This document shows positions 5,680-9,123 of a stretch of DNA of 9,123 nucleotides, one piece after another. The first letter of the stretch is position 1, and each line of letters begins with the position of its first letter. The DNA lies in NCBI GenBank assembly GCA_031280065.1, contig JAITHH010000013.1, forward strand, positions 1 to 9,123, written 5' to 3'. The position numbers and the translations under genes are program-made. This DNA comes from Treponema sp. Its GTDB lineage: Bacteria > Spirochaetota > Spirochaetia > Treponematales > Breznakiellaceae. The notes beneath the pieces were generated by a model. That model was not told the origin of the DNA. It was given only the letters and a program-made list of their open reading frames with translations, and did no database searches.

Positions 5680-8069
5680 GATGATTGTTCCTTTTCACCG
5701 GACATTTCGTCCTCGGACAGAACGTCTGCGGACTGAAAGTCCGCAGACGTTCTGTCCGAGGCTTGGACCTCCGGGCCCTTGGCTTCGGGCGCGGGGGCTG
5801 CGGACGGGGCTGCGGCCGCTTTGGGTTTCGCTTTTGCGTCCGGGGCCTTGACGTTCTTAGGGTACTCAATCCGGGAGTGATAGTGGCCCGCCAGGACCCG
5901 GACAAACGCCTTTTTGATGGTTTCTAGGTCCCGGAAGGTGAGTTCCGAGTGGGAGAGCTGATCGTGCTCGAATTTCGCCATGATCAGCTCCTGGATGAAT
6001 TTCTCAATGCGGGCTGCGGTGGGCTTTTTCAAGGTCCGCACCGCCGCCTCGGTTACGTCCGCCAGCATGACCACCGCCGACTCCCGCGACCGGGGCGGGA
6101 CGCCGGGGTACGAGAAGTCTTCGGGATTCACCTGGGATTCACGCTTGAGCGCGGCGTTGTAGAACCAACTGATCACTGAATTGCCGTGGTGCTCGTTGAT
6201 GATGTCGATCACCGCCTTGGGGAGCCCCAGGCTCCGGGCTTTTTCCACCCCCAGTTTGACGTGGCTGCGGATCACCGTGGCGGAAAGCCGGGGGTTGATG
6301 TCGTTGTGCTTGTTGTAGGCGCTCTGGTTTTCCACAAAGTAGCTGGGCTGCTCCATCTTGCCGATGTCGTGGTAGTAGGCCCCCACCCGCCCCAGCATGG
6401 GATTGGCCCCGATCTCCTGGCAGGCGGTCTCGGCCAGGTTTGCCACCATGACCGAATGACTGTAGGTTCCGGGGGCCGCGTTGAAGAGCCGCTTGAGGAT
6501 GGGTGCGTTGAGGTCGGACAGCTCGATAAGCCGGAAGGCGGTAACCGCGTTCAGGGCGTGTTCCAGGAGGGGGAGGATTCCCAAGACCAGCATCCCCGAA
6601 GCCAGGCCGTTAAAGACCGACCAGAAGAGCATCACCGGGTAGCGGGAGAGGGGGCTGCGGAGGATCAGCAGAACGGCCAGCGCCGCGACGCAGTTGGCCC
6701 CGCCGATGACCAGCCCGGCCCTGACCATGTCCATCCGCTTCTGGGCTCCTTGGAGCGCGTAGGCAGCCACCAGGCCGGACGTGAGGGCGAAGACGTAGGA
6801 GGGAACCTCGAAGAAGCCCGCCAGAAACACGATCAGCGGCAGGATCAGGGCTATGGCCGTTCCCAGCACGGGGCCAAGTAATATAGAAGGAAGCATCACC
6901 ACCAGGGCAGTGGGCAGAAACAAGGCCGGCGGCAGGCCGGTATTCAGGGCAAGCCGCTGGAAGAACACCGCCCCGACGATGTAGATCGCCGCCAGCGCCG
7001 ATAAGAGGTACACCTCCGCGGGGCTCAAGAACCTGCCAAGGGTGCGCTTCCCCCCCATGAACAGCAGAAAGGCGTACAGGAGCAGGAGGACGATGATTTG
7101 GCCCGCAAGCATCCGGGGATCGCCCCGGCTGCCCGGCATCCCCAGGACCCGGAGCTTGGTCATGTCTTTCTCGGTGATCACAAAGCCCTTGCGGATGACC
7201 AGCGTTCCCGGCTCGATGCGGGTGAGTATGGGCTCGATCTTGGCGGCGGCTTCGGCGGCCTTTTCCCGCGTATCTTCCAGGGAGAAAAAGACATTCTCGC
7301 TTAAAAAGGGCAGGATGAGATCGGGCCCAAGCCGGAGGAAGGCCGGGGGAAGGCGGTTATCGGCGGCGTAGAGTTCCAGGGCCGCGCGCGCGTTGTCCAG
7401 GGTGATGAGCTGGCTGTAGCGCACCTGCTCCCGCTCGGTCCGGGGGCCGTAGTTATGGCGCAGTTCCGCGGCTTCCTGGTTATAGGCTTCGAGCCCTTCG
7501 GGGGGCAGGGCGAAAATTCCCGTCTCTAAGAGGTAATCCAGGGCGGCAAGCCCGTATTGGAGGAGTTGGGAGCCATCGCGCTCTTCATAAAGGGCTTCGA
7601 GGGTTCCGGCGGCGATCCTGCCGGGGAATTTCTCCTCGATGCGGCGGCTGAAGGCCGCTGCGCTGACCGCTTTTCCGGCAAGGAGTTCCTGGGCCAGGCT
7701 GGAAAAGGCCGCGAAAGCGGCGGTTATCTTCTGGGTCTGGTCTGCGGAGTAGGTAAAGATCGCCGGAATCTGCTTTTCCTGCTCATGGCGGAGCGCGGCG
7801 GTCGCTTCCTCATCAACATAGGCCACGGCCCGGTCAGCCGCGACATCCCGGTCGGCCACCATGCCGGCCTCAAAGCCCTGCGCTCCGCCGTCCGTTCCCA
7901 GGGTGATGTAGCCGCGTCCGATGATAATTGCCCCCAGGGAGACCAGGAAGGCGGCGAAGGTAGCCAGGGCAGGCCCGGTGCGGCGTTTCAAGGGGGTGAG
8001 TATGTTCACCAGAAGTGCCCGCAGAGACGCAGCCAAGGCTGCATGAACGGGCGTATTATTCTTTTTCAT
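5676..8069 (-). CDS. pgpH: 7TM-HD phosphohydrolase, PgpH-type (probable cyclic-di-AMP phosphodiesterase)
   Basis: This membrane protein of about 797 residues has PgpH/YqfF architecture. PgpH cleaves cyclic di-AMP to pApA with its cytoplasmic HD domain. A first membrane segment lies at about 34-51, followed by a large extracytoplasmic domain (about 52-320, 7TMR-HDED type). Seven membrane helices follow at about 321-503, then the HD domain at about 520-735. All expected metal ligands are visible: H538 (YSHSV), H567-D568 (YYHDIGK), H603 (IRSH), H627-H628 (NEHHG) and D671 (LADV). The tail from about 738 is Ala/Pro/Lys-rich, probably disordered, and contains the palindrome-encoded peptide. The frame is open to a TTG at 8153, but that lies inside phoH. 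ATG 8069 has AGG at 9-base spacing, like its neighbours, giving a 14-base overlap with phoH; ATG 8075 is an alternative. It ends in a GTGA overlap with ybeY. Cyclic-di-AMP specificity is inferred from family and context. Confidence 0.92.
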   Translation of the reverse strand: MKKNNTPVHAALAASLRALLVNILTPLKRRTGPALATFAAFLVSLGAIIIGRGYITLGTDGGAQGFEAGMVADRDVAADRAVAYVDEEATAALRHEQEKQIPAIFTYSADQTQKITAAFAAFSSLAQELLAGKAVSAAAFSRRIEEKFPGRIAAGTLEALYEERDGSQLLQYGLAALDYLLETGIFALPPEGLEAYNQEAAELRHNYGPRTEREQVRYSQLITLDNARAALELYAADNRLPPAFLRLGPDLILPFLSENVFFSLEDTREKAAEAAAKIEPILTRIEPGTLVIRKGFVITEKDMTKLRVLGMPGSRGDPRMLAGQIIVLLLLYAFLLFMGGKRTLGRFLSPAEVYLLSALAAIYIVGAVFFQRLALNTGLPPALFLPTALVVMLPSILLGPVLGTAIALILPLIVFLAGFFEVPSYVFALTSGLVAAYALQGAQKRMDMVRAGLVIGGANCVAALAVLLILRSPLSRYPVMLFWSVFNGLASGMLVLGILPLLEHALNAVTAFRLIELSDLNAPILKRLFNAAPGTYSHSVMVANLAETACQEIGANPMLGRVGAYYHDIGKMEQPSYFVENQSAYNKHNDINPRLSATVIRSHVKLGVEKARSLGLPKAVIDIINEHHGNSVISWFYNAALKRESQVNPEDFSYPGVPPRSRESAVVMLADVTEAAVRTLKKPTAARIEKFIQELIMAKFEHDQLSHSELTFRDLETIKKAFVRVLAGHYHSRIEYPKNVKAPDAKAKPKAAAAPSAAPAPEAKGPEVQASDRTSADFQSADVLSEDEMSGEKEQSS
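5689..5693 (-). promoter_or_regulatory. Ribosome binding site deciding the GTG start of ybeY
   Basis: The coding-strand sequence AAGGA lies 9 bases before the GTG at 5679, the same spacing as for the corC-like gene. It lies inside the last codons of the 7TM-HD gene, so it is exposed to ribosomes translating that gene. The large palindrome ends 17 bases upstream and leaves this site unpaired. Confidence 0.65.
5711..5761. repeat. Perfect 24-bp inverted repeat with 3-base loop, inside coding sequence
   Basis: Bases 5711-5734 are the exact reverse complement of 5738-5761, with GAA (plus strand) between them. All 24 pairs are canonical with no mismatch. On the minus strand it is translated in frame as about 18 residues near ASDRTSADFQSADVLSED (residues 770-787 of the 7TM-HD protein), within the disordered tail. 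The length, perfection and tiny loop are far beyond chance for coding DNA. It resembles small palindromic elements that settle in reading frames, such as the Rickettsia palindromic elements. No T-run follows, so it is not an intrinsic terminator. No second copy is present in this window, so its repeat status in the genome is inferred. Confidence 0.9.
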
Positions 8070-9036
8070 GGTCATAAGCCTGAATGATTTTTTTAATGAG
8101 GGGATTGCGGACAACATCAGCGGTGTGGAAGTAGGTAATGTGAATTCCCTCAACTCCGGCCAGAATACTCACGGCGTGGAGGAGCCCGGAATCAACGCGC
8201 CGGGGAAGGTCGATCTGCGTGGTATCGCCGGTGATCACCGCCCGCGCACCCTCGCCTATCCGGGTGAGGAACATTTTCATCTGCTCCTTGGTGGTGTTTT
8301 GGGCTTCGTCAAGAATGATCACGGCGTGGTTAAGGCTCCGGCCTCGCATATAGGCGAGGGGGGCTATCTCGATGGTGTGGTTCTCCTCCATGCGGCGGAT
8401 GTTTTCGTAGGGAATCATGGCTTCCATGGCGTCGTACAGGGGCCGCAAATAAGGGTTGATCTTCTGGGTGAGGTCTCCGGGGAGGAATCCCAGGCTTTCG
8501 CCCGCTTCCACGACCGGCCTGGTCAATACCAGCTTGCGCATCTTCTTGGAAAGGACGAGCCGCAGGGCTTCAGCCACGGCGAGGTAGGTCTTGCCGGTTC
8601 CCGCAGGCCCGACGCAGAAGCATATTTCGTGGGTACGCATCCCCTGGATATAGGACGCCTGGTTCCGGCCCCGTGGGAACACGCCGCGGAAGCCGCGCGG
8701 TATCTGGATCATGGCGTCCCGCATGGAATTCGGGGCGTTTTGCTCCGCGCCCTCCTCCCCGCCGCGTTCTTCTTCATCAGGAATTCCGGCCAGCGCCCTG
8801 ACGTACTCAGGCGAGGGGATTTCGCCCTCGCGGACTGCGGCGGCAAGACTGTCTATCATGGTTTTGAAGCGCCGCTGGCCGTTCTCTCCGGCCCCTTCCA
8901 GGCGGATTTCATTTCCTCTGGCGGCGATCCGTCCTCCCAGGGAGCCTTCGAGCGCCATGAGGTTTCCGTCGTTTACGCCGCAAACCCCAGCCAGTACGTC
9001 CCGGCTGTCCAATACGATGGTAATGCTATCCTCCAA
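8056..9036 (-). CDS. phoH: PhoH-family ATPase (YbeZ-like), first gene of the operon
   Basis: This 326-residue cytoplasmic protein is a PhoH/YbeZ P-loop ATPase related to the helicase-like PhoH domain. Its E. coli counterpart YbeZ interacts with YbeY in rRNA processing. The N-terminal part (about 1-80) is the KH-like region usual in long PhoH proteins. An acidic linker follows (EEERGGEEGAEQ, 88-99). The PhoH core runs from about 110 to 320, with Walker A GPAGTGKT (143-150), Walker B VIILDEAQ (239-246, D243/E244) and the conserved GDTTQIDLP (270-278). Length is typical. The start is TTG, chosen because AGGGG (9042-9046) lies 5 bases upstream and no in-frame ATG or GTG occurs between this TTG and the right edge. 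Its 3' end overlaps the 7TM-HD gene. Adjacency to ybeY-linked genes supports a role in RNA or ribosome quality control. Confidence 0.95.
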   Translation of the reverse strand: MEDSITIVLDSRDVLAGVCGVNDGNLMALEGSLGGRIAARGNEIRLEGAGENGQRRFKTMIDSLAAAVREGEIPSPEYVRALAGIPDEEERGGEEGAEQNAPNSMRDAMIQIPRGFRGVFPRGRNQASYIQGMRTHEICFCVGPAGTGKTYLAVAEALRLVLSKKMRKLVLTRPVVEAGESLGFLPGDLTQKINPYLRPLYDAMEAMIPYENIRRMEENHTIEIAPLAYMRGRSLNHAVIILDEAQNTTKEQMKMFLTRIGEGARAVITGDTTQIDLPRRVDSGLLHAVSILAGVEGIHITYFHTADVVRNPLIKKIIQAYDHEKE

Positions 9037-9041
9037 TTGCG

Positions 9042-9046
9042 CCCCT
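9042..9046 (-). promoter_or_regulatory. Ribosome binding site supporting the TTG start of phoH
   Basis: AGGGG on the coding strand lies 5 bases upstream of the TTG at 9036. It is the only Shine-Dalgarno-like sequence in the short leader, and it decides for the TTG rather than an internal ATG, which would remove much of the N-terminal domain. Confidence 0.6.
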
Positions 9047-9065
9047 AAATAAAACGTTATGTACC

Positions 9066-9116
9066 ATAATATCGTAAGTTCAAAACAACTGTATAACCCG
9101 TATACCGGGAAGTCAA
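9066..9116 (-). promoter_or_regulatory. Candidate promoter region of the phoH operon
   Basis: Reading toward phoH, TTGACT (9111-9116) matches the -35 consensus in five of six positions and TATACA (9090-9095) is a fair -10. They are only 15 bases apart, which is short. A second -10-like box, TATTAT (9066-9071), also five of six, has no good -35 partner. A dyad, CCCG (9097-9100) with CGGG (9106-9109) around a GTATAC core, fills the 15-base spacer and could be an operator. The leader is AT-richer than the genes, as expected for a promoter, but neither box pair is ideal and the upstream edge of the window is close. Confidence 0.4.
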
Positions 9117-9123
9117 GTAGGAA

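Noticed and set aside
5711..5761. Palindrome as an intrinsic terminator
   Set aside because: No T-run follows on either strand, and it lies within a coding region with the next gene overlapping just downstream.
6186..6881. Plus-strand ORF of 231 codons antisense to the 7TM-HD gene
   Set aside because: The opposite strand encodes conserved HD motifs and membrane helices, so this frame is a by-product.
8068..9048. Plus-strand ORF of 326 codons antisense to phoH
   Set aside because: It mirrors phoH, which has clear Walker motifs. Its translation shows no recognisable domain, and long antisense frames are expected in GC-rich DNA.

Overview
The window carries one unidentified gene on the plus strand (5-2215) facing a compact five-gene cluster on the minus strand (9036 down to 2371). 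In transcription order the cluster is phoH/ybeZ, a 7TM-HD phosphohydrolase of the PgpH type, ybeY, a CorC/TlyC-type CBS-domain gene, and a secreted TPR-repeat protein. The DNA is GC-rich, most strongly in the minus-strand cluster. From memory, the TPR / TlyC / YbeY / HD-domain order resembles a gene block in treponemes, so a spirochaete of the Treponema group is my best guess. No rRNA or taxonomic marker confirms this.

Region by region: 5-2215 encodes a 736-residue soluble protein of unknown function, possibly extending past the left edge. 2216-2370 is the convergent gap; it holds a GC-rich hairpin that may stop transcription. 2371-4425 is the exported TPR protein, with a C-terminal beta domain of the kind seen in FlgT/CsgG-like envelope proteins. 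4425-5198 is the CorC-like protein, 5200-5679 is YbeY, 5676-8069 is the 7TM-HD protein, and 8056-9036 is the PhoH ATPase. 9037-9123 is the leader, with promoter-like boxes.

The four junctions in the cluster are a 14-base overlap, a 4-base overlap (GTGA), a 1-base gap and a 1-base overlap (TAATG). This points to a single transcript with coupled translation. The set merges two known arrangements: phoH-yqfF-ybeY of Firmicutes and ybeZ-ybeY-ybeX of E. coli. The likely shared theme is ribosome/RNA quality control (PhoH, YbeY, CorC-like) linked to cyclic-di-AMP turnover (PgpH-like).

The most striking non-gene signal is a perfect 24-bp inverted repeat with a 3-base loop at 5711-5761. It lies in frame inside the C-terminal tail of the 7TM-HD gene, just upstream of the ybeY ribosome binding site. 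It looks like a small palindromic element inserted into coding sequence, and would form a very stable hairpin in the mRNA.
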